Made by a program: the position numbers and the translations under genes
The notes under the pieces: model-generated
What the model was told of the DNA's origin: nothing
The model's database searches: none
The model's input: the letters and a program-made list of their open reading frames with translations, nothing else
NCBI GenBank assembly: GCA_902363455.1
Contig: CABJAC010000002.1
Location: forward strand, 176,502 to 240,501
From: Caryophanales bacterium
GTDB taxonomy: Bacteria; Bacillota; Bacilli; Exiguobacteriales; Exiguobacteriaceae
Direction: 5' to 3'
Length of the DNA: 64,000 bases
Part shown: positions 18,812-27,381 of the stretch, one piece after another
How the letters are laid out: the number at the start of each line of letters is the position of its first letter
Position numbering within the stretch: the first letter of the stretch is position 1

Positions 18812-20024
18812 AATTTAGAGGGATAGTGATTGCATTATTGGTAGAAGAATCGACAGGGTTACCTGTAGCAGGATCGGTCGGTAAACCAATCAGAAAATCA
18901 AAGGAATCGAGAGTATCTGCAGATTCTTCCATAAAAACATAGTAGCTACCTCGATCTTTCGTACCTGAGCGAAGAAGTGGAAGGTCCGCGTTTGGATCGT
19001 AGCTTCGATTTAACGTAAACTTTCCGACGGGATTATATTCATTTGTTCCATTGTTAATAAAGGTACTAGCAAAAGAATAGTAGTAATCTTGTGAGGTGTC
19101 ATTTTGAACGGTCACAGATACTTTCAACACAGAGATAGGTTCGGCATCAAACATGAATTTCTTCACGAATGGTTCATAGGCAGTGACTTCGCCAACTTCA
19201 ATTTGATTGATTTCATAAAAGAAGTTTGGAGCAAGTTCGATTTTTTCATTAACATTTTGAAGGTTTACCGGGGTATAGGAAGCGTAATACTTTTTAGTTT
19301 GATCATAGACCTTTTCTTTTGGGGCTTCTGCTGCATCATCTGAAGTTTCTTGTACAGATTCATCTTCTGCCTCTTCTATGATAGGCTCCTCGACAGGTTC
19401 TTCAGAAATTGGTTCATTTTCAGTGTCGGCATCAGTATCGGTAGAAGCGGGAGCTGCTGTTGATTCTGAATTCGTTGTGGGAGGAGCAGATGAAATGATT
19501 TCGTACGAAAGTAAGATAAATAAAATACCAAAGGGTAATGCGTACTTCCAGATACGGGGCATTGCCTGAAAGGACTGATACTTTAATAAAAACAGTCCGC
19601 TAACAAAAATGCTAAGGATACCAAGACAGAGTACGATATAGAACATATTTTCAAAATGAAACAGAGTCGCAAATGCGGTTAGTAAGTATAGAAGTAACAA
19701 AATGGCTGTAGGAATGACAATCTGAGGTGAGAGGCGGCGTTTCGAATATTTATAGAGACAGTAAAAAATCCATAAAAACAAAGAGAAAACCGTTAAAAAT
19801 AAGAGCGGCAGCAGTATGATTTCGAATTGACCGTTTTGACGATAGAGGATGTAACTATTCAAGAGAGAAATCAGAAACAAAATGCTACTTAACCAGAGTA
19901 GAAGCGTCGCGTCAGTTAATTTTTCAGGAGGTCTCTCACCTTTGACGACTTGCAGGCGATAAATGATAGTGGCAACGAGGATAGCTAAAGATATGGAGTG
20001 CAAAATCTGAACTAGGTACTGCAT
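18810..20024 (-). CDS. Membrane protein with acidic linker and extracytoplasmic domain
   Basis: The 404-residue product has about six hydrophobic segments in residues 1-180, then a Thr/Asp/Glu/Pro-rich linker (about 185-245) and a C-terminal domain of about 150 residues. That domain looks like a beta-rich DUF4352-type module (LKVSVTVQNDTSQDYYY) that would lie outside the membrane. I do not recognise a specific function. It has its own start with an AAAGGAG-like site and its own terminator, so it seems to be a single-gene unit. DUF4352-like domains are often found in lipoproteins and immunity-type proteins; nothing here proves such a role. Confidence 0.65.
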   Translation of the reverse strand: MQYLVQILHSISLAILVATIIYRLQVVKGERPPEKLTDATLLLWLSSILFLISLLNSYILYRQNGQFEIILLPLLFLTVFSLFLWIFYCLYKYSKRRLSPQIVIPTAILLLLYLLTAFATLFHFENMFYIVLCLGILSIFVSGLFLLKYQSFQAMPRIWKYALPFGILFILLSYEIISSAPPTTNSESTAAPASTDTDADTENEPISEEPVEEPIIEEAEDESVQETSDDAAEAPKEKVYDQTKKYYASYTPVNLQNVNEKIELAPNFFYEINQIEVGEVTAYEPFVKKFMFDAEPISVLKVSVTVQNDTSQDYYYSFASTFINNGTNEYNPVGKFTLNRSYDPNADLPLLRSGTKDRGSYYVFMEESADTLDSFDFLIGLPTDPATGNPVDSSTNNAITIPLN

Positions 20025-20340
20025 GCTAATCTCCTTTCTATACGGAAAAACAGCGAAGAACCATTAGTAATATTTCCCCGTATTTTACTAAAAACAATCA
20101 ACTTACATATATTAAATTAAAATAGGAAGGGAAGTTTATATTGTATTATTTATTTTTGTGGTTTATTGAAATCTAGTTGCTAAAGTTTAATGAATCTTTT
20201 TGAGTAATGGTATTTTACAATTTTTCAGTTTACTGTTCAGCGTGGTAATAAAAAAAGAAACGGATCAACTGACCCATTCCCGATATGAAAAGAAAATTAT
20301 CTAATTAGAAGAAGAAACATGTCATCTTTCATTAAGAAAG
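20025..20340. other. AT-rich intergenic region without a gene
   Basis: No open frame with a ribosome binding site is visible. It should hold the minus-strand promoter of the membrane-protein gene and the end of the 158-residue gene, but I see no convincing terminator hairpin or conserved element. Confidence 0.5.
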
Positions 20341-20817
20341 TCATTTCGCTAATGCTTTTACTTTCACAAGGAGGTCGTCAGAATAAGCTCCTTTGGAGAT
20401 GGAATTGATTAACTCCACAAATGACGCAGCTGCTTGTTGGAAAGCGCGAATAAACTCCGTTGTCTCATAGACGACTTCATCTTGATCGATTCTCAGTGAC
20501 AAGCTGTGACTCGAGTGCTTTTTGAACGTAACCTCTATGGGCGTGTTGGGATAATAGAAGGTAGCATAATCTTTTTTCAGGTAGCAATCTAGAGCTTCTG
20601 TATAGTACTGCCAAAGAGGCGCAAGTTCATCCGAGGTATCCATACCTTGTATCGAGTCGTTTCGGTCGTTTGAGAAAGCGATGATACCTTCTAGATTTAA
20701 AAATCCGTCTTCGAGCCAATTTTCTTTTTTGTTTACATAAGATTGAATCCGTTCACGTTCCTCAATACTGAGATGATATTGTTCATTTTCTAAAAAAATA
20801 AGAGTTTGAATGTTCAA
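20341..20817 (-). CDS. Hypothetical 158-residue cytosolic protein
   Basis: The product is acidic, has no signal peptide and no membrane segment, and reads as an alpha/beta protein with aromatic-rich middle (EALDCYLKKDYATFYYP) and a C-terminal helical part. No family is recognised. The ATG is preceded by AAAGGAGG, which supports that it is a real gene. It is transcribed away from the LytTR-ABC locus, from which it is separated by about 130 bases holding both promoters. Confidence 0.6.
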   Translation of the reverse strand: MNIQTLIFLENEQYHLSIEERERIQSYVNKKENWLEDGFLNLEGIIAFSNDRNDSIQGMDTSDELAPLWQYYTEALDCYLKKDYATFYYPNTPIEVTFKKHSSHSLSLRIDQDEVVYETTEFIRAFQQAAASFVELINSISKGAYSDDLLVKVKALAK

Positions 20818-20951
20818 GCAGTATCCTCCTTTTAATTAGTAAGTGCAATCAATCTTGATATGGTCCTGCTTTTTGATTGTAAAAGACATTGCATGAAATA
20901 ATAGGTAAAATATTCCTTGAGTCGGATTAAAGAGAGGGTGGATACCTGTAT

Positions 20952-21950
20952 ATGTTCAAGGATGTAGCTTTAAAAACTTCTTCAACAGCAAATCGCCTTG
21001 AAGTCCGCATGGGCGAATCTATATCTATTCAAACAAGTCGAGAAGAACAGGAACAGATTTTAGAGCGTCTTCAATCGCGAGAAAAACGGACGGGTTATCA
21101 GGAAATTCAGATTGATTTCCCGGGGAATCAATTATTGAATCTATCGGATATCGGATTTTGTTTTTTAGCGCTCGATTCCTATCCGCGACTAACGGTACAA
21201 GAGCAGTTGAAATTTTTTAAGCAACTCTATCAGAATGAGAATTCGATTGAGGAGTTGCTTGAACGGCTCCATTTGACGGAACGGGCCCGGACAAAAGGAA
21301 AAGATTTAACCTACTCGGAACAAAAACGACTAGTACTCGGTCGTCTCCTATTACAAAATCCGCGTGTTTTGATGATGGAAGAGCCGATTCAAAATGTCGA
21401 CTGGCAGACCAAACAACTGATCCTTCGCTTCGTTCAAGAAGCAGAACAAGATGGAAAATCGATAGTTCTTCTGACGGAAAGTTTAGAGAATGCGATGTTA
21501 CTGTCACGGTCTGTGTACCAATGGCGAAACGGAAACCTGCAGTTTGTGGAACCAGAAATCACAGTTGAACCAGAGGAAGAAACAGCCGTTCCAACCGATA
21601 TCTCTCCGGGACAACAGACACTTCGAAAAATTGCGACGAAAGTCGATAAAAATATCGTGTTGCTGGATATAGCGGAGTTAGATTATTTGGAGAGTATTGC
21701 TGGCACAGTTCAAGTGAATATCGATCATAACCAGTATCCAGGTCTGTATACGTTGCAAGAATATGAGCAACGGTTGCAAGCCTATCCTTTCTTTCGGTGT
21801 CACCGCTCTTACTTGGTTAATCTCGAAAAAGTAGCAGAAGTGATGATGTGGACACGAAACAGCTATAGCCTGCTGTTGAAAAATGGCAAGGAAGTACCGT
21901 TATCGAAAAATCGGGTTGCCCTCTTAAAAGAGATATTGGGTCTTCAATGA
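20952..21950 (+). CDS. Degenerate ABC ATPase domain fused to LytTR DNA-binding domain
   Basis: The 332-residue protein has an ABC-ATPase-like fold in residues 1-200 that has lost its nucleotide site: no Walker A glycine/lysine, signature changed to TYSEQKRLVLGRLLLQNP, Walker B VLMMEEP, and LLTES where the H-loop TH would be. Residues about 225-332 are a LytTR DNA-binding domain with the hallmark FFRCHRSYLVNLEKV. It starts at an ATG after GAGGGTGG and precedes an ABC-2 exporter by about 120 bases. It probably regulates that exporter, perhaps sensing it by contact through the pseudo-ATPase domain. The function is inferred from architecture and neighbours. Confidence 0.78.
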   Translation: MFKDVALKTSSTANRLEVRMGESISIQTSREEQEQILERLQSREKRTGYQEIQIDFPGNQLLNLSDIGFCFLALDSYPRLTVQEQLKFFKQLYQNENSIEELLERLHLTERARTKGKDLTYSEQKRLVLGRLLLQNPRVLMMEEPIQNVDWQTKQLILRFVQEAEQDGKSIVLLTESLENAMLLSRSVYQWRNGNLQFVEPEITVEPEEETAVPTDISPGQQTLRKIATKVDKNIVLLDIAELDYLESIAGTVQVNIDHNQYPGLYTLQEYEQRLQAYPFFRCHRSYLVNLEKVAEVMMWTRNSYSLLLKNGKEVPLSKNRVALLKEILGLQ

Positions 21951-22074
21951 CGTTCCGTTAAGTGGGTACCAGACGCCAGTCGACGGATCGGATGCTCCTG
22001 TCAGCTACTTTTTAAGGTATTCACGTTCTCTAGGTTCTATGCTGAGCGTAGAACAGATGAAGGGAGTTTATAGG

Positions 22075-22917
22075 ATGCCGATTATTGAAGTGGATCAGAT
22101 TACGAAAGAGTTTTCAGGTCAGGTTGCCTTAAACAAGATTAGTTTTTCGATACAGCAAGGGGAAGTGTTTGGGTTAGTTGGACCGAGTGGAGCTGGCAAG
22201 ACAACATTACTTCAATTACTGACAGGGCAAGTCAAAGCCGACACGGGTCAGGCCAAAGTGCTCGGACATACGACGAATCGGTTGCGGGCAGAACAGTTAC
22301 AAGAAATCGGAATCATGACAGATAACAGCGGTCTGTATGATCGTTTAAGTATTTACGATAATCTTAAGCTCTATTGCCGATTATATGGTTGTTCTTTAAA
22401 ACGGGTCGAAGAAGTTCTCATGATTGTCCATCTCGGTGCAGAACAAAAGAAAAAAGTGCAGCATTTATCGAAAGGGATGCGCCAACGCGTGTTGTTGGCT
22501 CGCGCCTTGTTACATGAACCTCGGCTTCTTTTTTTGGATGAACCGACATCGGCGCTTGATCCGATGAATACCTATTATATTCATCAAGGATTACGCACGT
22601 TAAATCAAAAGGGAACGACTATTTTTTTGACGACACACGATATGCGCGAAGCAGAAGCACTTTGTCACCGGGTAGCATTTTTACATGAAGGGAAGTTGCC
22701 GTTAATGGGTTCACCAACCAAGTTACGCGAACGGTTTTCTGACGCAACCGTAACAGTACGTTTGACAGGGAGGGAACCAATGATTTTGCAAAATGGACCG
22801 GAGGATGCCAAAAAGATATATGACTACTTTTGTTCAAATCAAGTCGTTACGATTCATTCAAACGAACCGACACTGGACGAAATCTTTATTCATGTCACGG
22901 GGAGGGGACTCGTATGA
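22075..22917 (+). CDS. ABC transporter ATP-binding protein
   Basis: The product is a 280-residue ATPase with Walker A GPSGAGKTT near residues 38-46, signature LSKGMRQRVLLARAL, Walker B LLFLDEPTSALD and H-loop TTHD, all intact. I prefer the ATG at 22075, which has AAGGGAG eight bases before it, over the in-frame ATG at 22039. The C-terminal 60 residues form the extra domain usual in ABC-2 (drug/antimicrobial peptide) exporters. It overlaps the permease start by four bases (ATGA). With the LytTR regulator it forms a three-gene exporter locus, probably for a peptide or antibiotic. Confidence 0.9.
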   Translation: MPIIEVDQITKEFSGQVALNKISFSIQQGEVFGLVGPSGAGKTTLLQLLTGQVKADTGQAKVLGHTTNRLRAEQLQEIGIMTDNSGLYDRLSIYDNLKLYCRLYGCSLKRVEEVLMIVHLGAEQKKKVQHLSKGMRQRVLLARALLHEPRLLFLDEPTSALDPMNTYYIHQGLRTLNQKGTTIFLTTHDMREAEALCHRVAFLHEGKLPLMGSPTKLRERFSDATVTVRLTGREPMILQNGPEDAKKIYDYFCSNQVVTIHSNEPTLDEIFIHVTGRGLV

Positions 22918-23621
22918 ATCTGTCCATCCAGCGAACACTTGCAATCTTTTTGAAGGATGTTAAAGATGTGACCCGGAATCTCTTCGTCACGACAACGTTA
23001 TTAGTTCCGATTCTGTTAGCCATTGCCTATAGAAATCTTGGCGACATCACACTTGAGATTCATTACACCGTGATCAATCTGACGTTTTCTTCTGTCACAG
23101 CGTTTGTTCAGTGCACACTGATTGCAGAAGAAAAAGAAAAAAATACGTTACGGACACTCATGTTGTCGCCTGCGACTACAAGTGAAATCTTACTTGGGAA
23201 AAGTCTTTTGAGTTTGTTGATCACACTCATAACAATTCTGCTGTGCATTCAAATTACAGGATACGTTCCGGAACACGTTGGACTGTTTGCTCTTGCGATA
23301 ATTGGATCCTGTTTGTTTTATCTTGCACTCGGAACAGTACTTGGTTTAATCACAAAGTCAGTCATGGAAGCATCGGTTGTTGTCCTCCCGATCATGTTTT
23401 TATTTGGTTTTGGCACGATGCTTGAGACATTGGCTTCAAATAACGCCTACTTGAAGCTGCTTGAATATTTACCGAACTTACAGCTGTTACGATTCGCTGA
23501 GCTTTTGGAACAACAAAAGTTCACATCAATTGGACTGCCGCTTTTAGTGATTGGAATCTGGAGTTTACTAGGTGCTTTGCTGGCAGTGATGGTCTATCGG
23601 AAACAACTACAGAAACGATGA
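22914..23621 (+). CDS. ABC-2 type transporter permease
   Basis: This 235-residue protein has six hydrophobic segments and the ABC-2 permease pattern, with the AEEKEKNTLRTLMLSP coupling region after the second segment. The ATG at 22914 has AGGGG close by and overlaps the stop of the ATPase gene; a longer reading from 22830 lacks a ribosome binding site and would lie entirely inside the ATPase gene. It should pair with the ATPase as an efflux pump in the cytoplasmic membrane. The substrate cannot be read from the sequence. Confidence 0.88.
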   Translation: MNLSIQRTLAIFLKDVKDVTRNLFVTTTLLVPILLAIAYRNLGDITLEIHYTVINLTFSSVTAFVQCTLIAEEKEKNTLRTLMLSPATTSEILLGKSLLSLLITLITILLCIQITGYVPEHVGLFALAIIGSCLFYLALGTVLGLITKSVMEASVVVLPIMFLFGFGTMLETLASNNAYLKLLEYLPNLQLLRFAELLEQQKFTSIGLPLLVIGIWSLLGALLAVMVYRKQLQKR

Positions 23622-23673
23622 CTGGTATATCTTTTTGAAAGACAATTCAGACGACATATGAGCTTAAATAGCA

Positions 23674-23772
23674 GTGAAAGCAGGTGACGGGATTCATACC
23701 GGCTATTACATAGTTGCAAAAAATGCTCAAGGTTCAACTGGTGAAGAAAATCCAACGTATCAAGCAAACATA
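23674..23772 (+). pseudogene. Possible remnant of a toxin or surface protein C terminus
   Basis: A short frame opened by GTG reads VKAGDGIHTGYYIVAKNAQG and continues to IGGQNG, after which it runs into the next gene's ribosome binding site. A stop lies three codons upstream and there is no ribosome binding site of its own. The phrase looks like the end of a larger protein. Being directly before an immunity-like gene, it may be the last piece of a lost toxin. This is a weak inference. Confidence 0.2.
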
Positions 23773-23782
23773 GGAGGTCAAA

Positions 23783-24456
23783 ATGGAAAAACATCAAGTT
23801 TCAGATTCAGGATGGAAAAGCCAAGCGGTATGGGAAGGATGCATGCTCGCCTCCATCGCTCACGCTATCTTTGTCGCGAGTAATCCTGACTTTGCGTATG
23901 AACATTCCTGGGATGGTAACAATTACAGTACAAATGATGGTCAAGGTAGCAGAGGGACAGTTACATTTGGTCAAGATTTTTTTGTCGGAGGATTTAGAAA
24001 TGAAGAATTCTCTGTGGAGACGACAGAAGCAAAAGAATTGTTAAGCCAAGCTCCACAATTCGTACAAGAAACAGCTGAGCAAGATACCTTTCAATACTTG
24101 TTAGATGAGGTTAATGGCGCAGCTCTTCCAATCGTCACTACTGTCGTGTGGGGGAATGATGATCAAGTTTTTTCTAGTCATCCATATGACGACATGATTG
24201 AACAAGGGGCACACCTTTTAGAAATACAGGCATCGGAGTACGAAACTGAAGTTGAATATTGGGAAGAGTATTACGAACTAACAGAACAACAGCTGACTTT
24301 ATTAAAAAACTGTATCACTTAAAGTTGGAAAATACCGCGCGAACTATCACTTTATCCGGAGAGGATATTCAAGCATTAGATGCCATTGACATCGAAGGGA
24401 TGGAAGAGAGTAAAGTTTCTTTCTCTGAAATGGGTTTTGAGTGGCCAAGTAAATGA
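23783..24456 (+). pseudogene. Frameshifted hypothetical (immunity-like) gene
   Basis: A gene with a strong AGGAGG site and ATG at 23783 encodes 179 residues and stops at 24322. A second frame overlaps its end and continues to 24456. Adding one A to the run of six A at about 24304-24309 would join them into one protein of about 224 residues (LTLLKK then LYHLKLENTAR...). The joined product is acidic, aromatic-rich and has a helical tail, as in many small immunity proteins, but I recognise no family. It may be a pseudogene, a slippage-expressed gene or a sequencing error. Confidence 0.5.
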
Positions 24457-24590
24457 ATACGCATTGAACCACTATCACTTACGTTACGCTTAGAAATGAA
24501 GGATTCCTGGATTATTCGATTAACTCTACGTGACAAATGGCGTTGCCTTCAGACGTTTGGACAATGAGGGAGCTGAATCTTGGAGATTTG

Positions 24591-24998
24591 TCAGTTTTCC
24601 AACTGGATAACAATCTGTGCAAATGTTAAGAAATCAACTATGTGCTTCTCTAAAATAGCCTGGAGAACATTTAAATCAAGTGACGGGTAGTCATGGATTG
24701 CGATAGTACAAAATCCCATCATATTCATTAGACTGGTAGATAGGGAAGAATTGATAAAGTCTGCTTCCTCTAATAGTTTAAATCCATCCTGACTTGCTTT
24801 AGGTAATCCCAGTTTTCGTGTACTTACGACATACATCGCCATATCGATAGAAGCTTGGCAGATCCGTTGCAAATTTAAGATGATGCTATCTTGTCTGGTT
24901 AAATCACTTAAATTTTTGGAGTCATTATTGTAGACTTCGTTCATTCTAGTGATGCAACGTTTGATCGTCGCTTGTTTTTGTAAAAGAATCTCGTTCAT
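24591..24998 (-). CDS. HepT-like (DUF86) HEPN protein lacking the catalytic Arg
   Basis: From the ATG at 24998 (AAAGGAGG upstream) the product has 135 residues and matches the HepT/DUF86 HEPN family: a helical protein starting MNEILLQKQATIKRCI and ending in GFCTIAIHDYPSLD. In active HepT toxins this motif is R-x4-H-x-Y (GFRNIAIHDY); here the Arg position is Cys97 while His102 and Tyr104 are kept. HepT normally pairs with an MntA nucleotidyltransferase that AMPylates it. No such gene is next to it. It may be an inactive or repurposed orphan. A longer reading from 25055 lacks a ribosome binding site. Confidence 0.75.
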   Translation of the reverse strand: MNEILLQKQATIKRCITRMNEVYNNDSKNLSDLTRQDSIILNLQRICQASIDMAMYVVSTRKLGLPKASQDGFKLLEEADFINSSLSTSLMNMMGFCTIAIHDYPSLDLNVLQAILEKHIVDFLTFAQIVIQLEN

Positions 24999-25132
24999 TT
25001 CTTGAGACGCCTCCTTTCTTACACAGTAGATAATGGTACATCTGATTTTAACCATTCTATAACACCTTGAAAAAAATCGGTATGATCTAAAAAAAGTAAC
25101 ACCCGACGAAATCCGTCACTCTTCCGTTTAAA

Positions 25133-25312
25133 TTAACGCTTTTTAAAGAAGACCCGTGAAATAACATTCGTGATTGTTCCCGCAATGAATGCTTCAAGCG
25201 TAGCAGCTATAAAAATAGCGAGTATTTCCTTCCAATCCGGCGTCCCAAGGAAATTTAAAAGGTTCAATAAGAAAAATAAAATGAAAAAGATAACGTAATC
25301 GATTTTACGCAT
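25133..25312 (-). CDS. Small membrane protein (59 residues)
   Basis: An ATG at 25312 with GGAGGAGA upstream opens a 59-codon frame. The product has a hydrophobic segment in residues 7-22 (VIFFILFFLLNLLNFL), a polar turn (GTPDWKE) and a second hydrophobic stretch 30-47, ending in basic FFKKR. It looks like a two-helix membrane protein of unknown function. It lies upstream of and on the same strand as the HepT-like gene, about 135 bases away. Confidence 0.6.
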   Translation of the reverse strand: MRKIDYVIFFILFFLLNLLNFLGTPDWKEILAIFIAATLEAFIAGTITNVISRVFFKKR

Positions 25313-25482
25313 AGATTCTCCTCCTTCTTTATCATCTAATAAAAATATTGGTATGTAGTGTCCTGAAAACTAATATGACAACTATTCTGCCAACAAAAAG
25401 CTAATAGAACCTAAAATGATGAAGCAGTTTTATAAGTTTGTCATCTTACACTCTTGAAAGACAAAGAAAATTGATTTTACAT

Positions 25483-25519
25483 AAAAAATCCTCCTCTGCT
25501 CATTTGAGCAGGGGAGGTT
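25483..25519 (-). terminator. Terminator of the VOC gene
   Basis: CCTCCTCTGCTCA (25490-25502) pairs with TGAGCAGGGGAGG (25505-25517) with one G-U pair; on the minus strand ATTTTTT follows the stem. Confidence 0.85.
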
Positions 25520-25524
25520 GTGGT

Positions 25525-25953
25525 TTAAGCCGTCACTTCACTCACTTCATGGTTGAGCTGCCACTGCACACCAAACGGATCTTCGACAATACCGTAAGCT
25601 TCACTCCAAAATGTTTTTTGAATCGGCATGATGACATTGCCGTCTTGCGCGAGCTTGTCGAATGTCTCGTGAATGACTTGGATGTCCGGCAGATGCAGAG
25701 CCAGCGTGACATTTTGTCCGATTGCCACCGGATCATGTGGCATGGCGTCGGAAAACATGACGCGTGTGTCGTGAATAATTAATTGCGAATGCAGGACAAG
25801 CGACTGGACGTCTGTTGTGAACGGTTGACCGTCCGGATCGTTGCCGGGACCAAACTCCATGATCTCGGGGATGTCTTGACCAAAGACTTTGGCATAATAA
25901 TGGATTGCCTCACGGGTAGTGCCGTTAAAAACAAGATAAGGGGTAATCGGCAT
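25525..25953 (-). CDS. VOC/PhnB-like glyoxalase-fold protein
   Basis: The 142-residue product starts MPITPYLVFNGTTREAI with AGGAG seven bases upstream; the longer reading from 26007 has no such site. It has the PhnB-type vicinal-oxygen-chelate pattern: an N-terminal FNGTTREAIHYYAKVFG motif, the central LALHLPDIQVIHETFDKLA helix and the C-terminal WSEAYGIVEDPFGVQWQLN stretch. Such proteins bind a divalent metal and act as isomerases, dioxygenases or resistance proteins, but the specific substrate is not known for this group. It is a single-gene unit with its own terminator. Confidence 0.85.
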   Translation of the reverse strand: MPITPYLVFNGTTREAIHYYAKVFGQDIPEIMEFGPGNDPDGQPFTTDVQSLVLHSQLIIHDTRVMFSDAMPHDPVAIGQNVTLALHLPDIQVIHETFDKLAQDGNVIMPIQKTFWSEAYGIVEDPFGVQWQLNHEVSEVTA

Positions 25954-26096
25954 GTGAATTCTCCTCTCCATTGTAAGCATGGCTGACTGATGTTTATAGT
26001 ATACCAAACATTTGTTCTTATTTAAAAGTCTTTCTAATTAAAAATGAAAGCGGTATCATTTATTTTTTAAATTCCAAATCAAATCGTAAATAATAG

Positions 26097-26125
26097 TTGC
26101 GTCTTTCCAGATTCCCACCTATACT
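26097..26125 (+). promoter_or_regulatory. Promoter of the LacI-family regulator gene
   Basis: TTGCGT (26097-26102) and TATACT (26120-26125) are separated by exactly 17 bases. The predicted start of transcription falls in the operator palindrome that follows. Confidence 0.65.
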
Positions 26126-26131
26126 AAATTT

Positions 26132-26149
26132 ATCGAAAGCGCTTTCGAT
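26132..26149. promoter_or_regulatory. LacI-type operator at the regulator gene
   Basis: ATCGAAAGCGCTTTCGAT is a perfect 18-base palindrome between the promoter and the regulator start. The same CGAAAGCGCTTTCG core recurs before the binding-protein gene, which points to autoregulation. It also resembles a cre site for CcpA. Confidence 0.75.
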
Positions 26150-26165
26150 GAAATGGAGTGGTTAC

Positions 26166-27179
26166 ATGGGTACAATTTATGATTTAGCGAAAATAACTGG
26201 TTTTTCGATCACGACGGTCTCAAAAGCCTTAAACAATTATTCCGACGTCAGTGAGAAGACAAAAGCGAAAATCGTTCAGGCAGCAGCCGATATGGGCTAC
26301 TTGCCGAACGCCCACGCCCAGTCGCTCTCGACGAAACGATCCTGGACGATCGGCGTCATGTTCTCGGAAGCACATGGAGTCGGGATGATGCATCCGTTTT
26401 TCAATGCGATCATCGAAAGTTTCCGGAAAGCAACAGAACAACAAGGTTATGACTTGATCTTCGCCTCGCGGAATCTCCGCAATCGGGACATGAGTTACCT
26501 CGAGCATTTCCGGCATCGGGCGGTCGACGGCATCGTCGTCATCTGTTCCGATCAAATGGACAAGCATGTTCAGGAACTGATTCAAAGTTCGATTCCAATC
26601 GTTGTTGTCGACATGGACAGCACCGATTGCAGTGTCGTCTTCTCGGATAATCTGACCGGCGGCGAACTTGCCGTCAATCACTTATACCAATTGGGTCATC
26701 GATTAATCGCCCATATTGCAGGGGATAATACGACTGACGCAGGATCTGCCAGGATTGAAGGGTATAAGCAAGCAATGAAACGTTTAGCACTACCGATTCC
26801 TGACGGGTATATCGTCAACGGAGGATTCTTTTCGGTTGAAGAAGGAAAACAGGCGATGCAGACGTTGCTTGCCTTACCGAAACGTCCAACCGCTGTTTTC
26901 GTCGCAGGTGACCAAATGGCGATCGGGGCGATTGATGCGATTCATGAAGCCGGTTTACGGATTCCGGAAGATCTTTCGGTTGTTGGATATGATGACATCG
27001 AACTGGCTAAGTTTATTACACCTAAGCTAACGACGGTCCGGCAAGATACGGAAACAATCGGGCAGCATGCAGCAGAACTGTTAATTGAACAAATCGTCAA
27101 CAAACGACGTGTCATGACGACGGATATCATTCCAGTCGATTTGATCGTCCGTCAGTCGACAGGACCCGTAAAGCCATAA
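26166..27179 (+). CDS. LacI-family transcriptional regulator of the glucoside cluster
   Basis: From ATG 26166 the product has 337 residues, with a LacI helix-turn-helix at the start (TIYDLAKITGFSITTVSKALN) and a periplasmic-binding-like sugar-sensing domain over the rest (AFVAGDQMAIGAIDAI, VVGYDDIE). The in-frame ATG at 26097 lies in the promoter's -35 region and is rejected. Its promoter carries a perfect palindromic operator, and two related palindromes lie before the next gene, so it most likely represses itself and the uptake/GH1 genes until a beta-glucoside binds. Confidence 0.88.
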   Translation: MGTIYDLAKITGFSITTVSKALNNYSDVSEKTKAKIVQAAADMGYLPNAHAQSLSTKRSWTIGVMFSEAHGVGMMHPFFNAIIESFRKATEQQGYDLIFASRNLRNRDMSYLEHFRHRAVDGIVVICSDQMDKHVQELIQSSIPIVVVDMDSTDCSVVFSDNLTGGELAVNHLYQLGHRLIAHIAGDNTTDAGSARIEGYKQAMKRLALPIPDGYIVNGGFFSVEEGKQAMQTLLALPKRPTAVFVAGDQMAIGAIDAIHEAGLRIPEDLSVVGYDDIELAKFITPKLTTVRQDTETIGQHAAELLIEQIVNKRRVMTTDIIPVDLIVRQSTGPVKP

Positions 27180-27190
27180 GTTTTTTTCGG

Positions 27191-27233
27191 AATCGCTCTC
27201 GCAGGTTGTCTTCGAGAAAACGCGAGAGCGGTT
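27191..27233 (+). terminator. Hairpin after the LacI-family gene
   Basis: AATCGCTCTCGC (27191-27202) pairs with GCGAGAGCGGTT (27222-27233) with one G-U pair. The U tract is weak, so it may be a terminator or an RNA-stabilising stem. Confidence 0.45.
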
Positions 27234-27263
27234 TCGAAATACATGATATTTTTTTGTACGTTT

Positions 27264-27279
27264 CCGAAAGGGCTTTCGG
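27264..27279. promoter_or_regulatory. Second LacI-type operator
   Basis: CCGAAAGGGCTTTCGG is a near-palindrome related to the operator at 26132, about 120 bases before the binding-protein gene. Confidence 0.55.
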
Positions 27280-27299
27280 AACTTTTTTTAGACCATTTA

Positions 27300-27313
27300 C
27301 GAAAGCGCTTTCG
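27300..27313. promoter_or_regulatory. Third LacI-type operator
   Basis: CGAAAGCGCTTTCG is a perfect palindrome identical in its 14-base core to the operator at the regulator gene. It lies about 70 bases before the binding-protein start, in the likely promoter region; a GATAAT box follows at 27323. Confidence 0.7.
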
Positions 27314-27381
27314 ATATTTTTGGATAATAAATGAGACCGCTTACTTAATAGACTACCAACAGACGAGAAGGATGGGATGAC

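Noticed and set aside
25438..25782. Plus-strand frame over the VOC gene
   Set aside because: Crosses the VOC terminator and is antisense to a recognised family.
26132..26149. CcpA cre site
   Set aside because: The palindrome resembles cre, but the same core recurs only at this cluster's promoters and ends in CG/CG, so the local LacI-family regulator is the simpler reading. CcpA may still bind.
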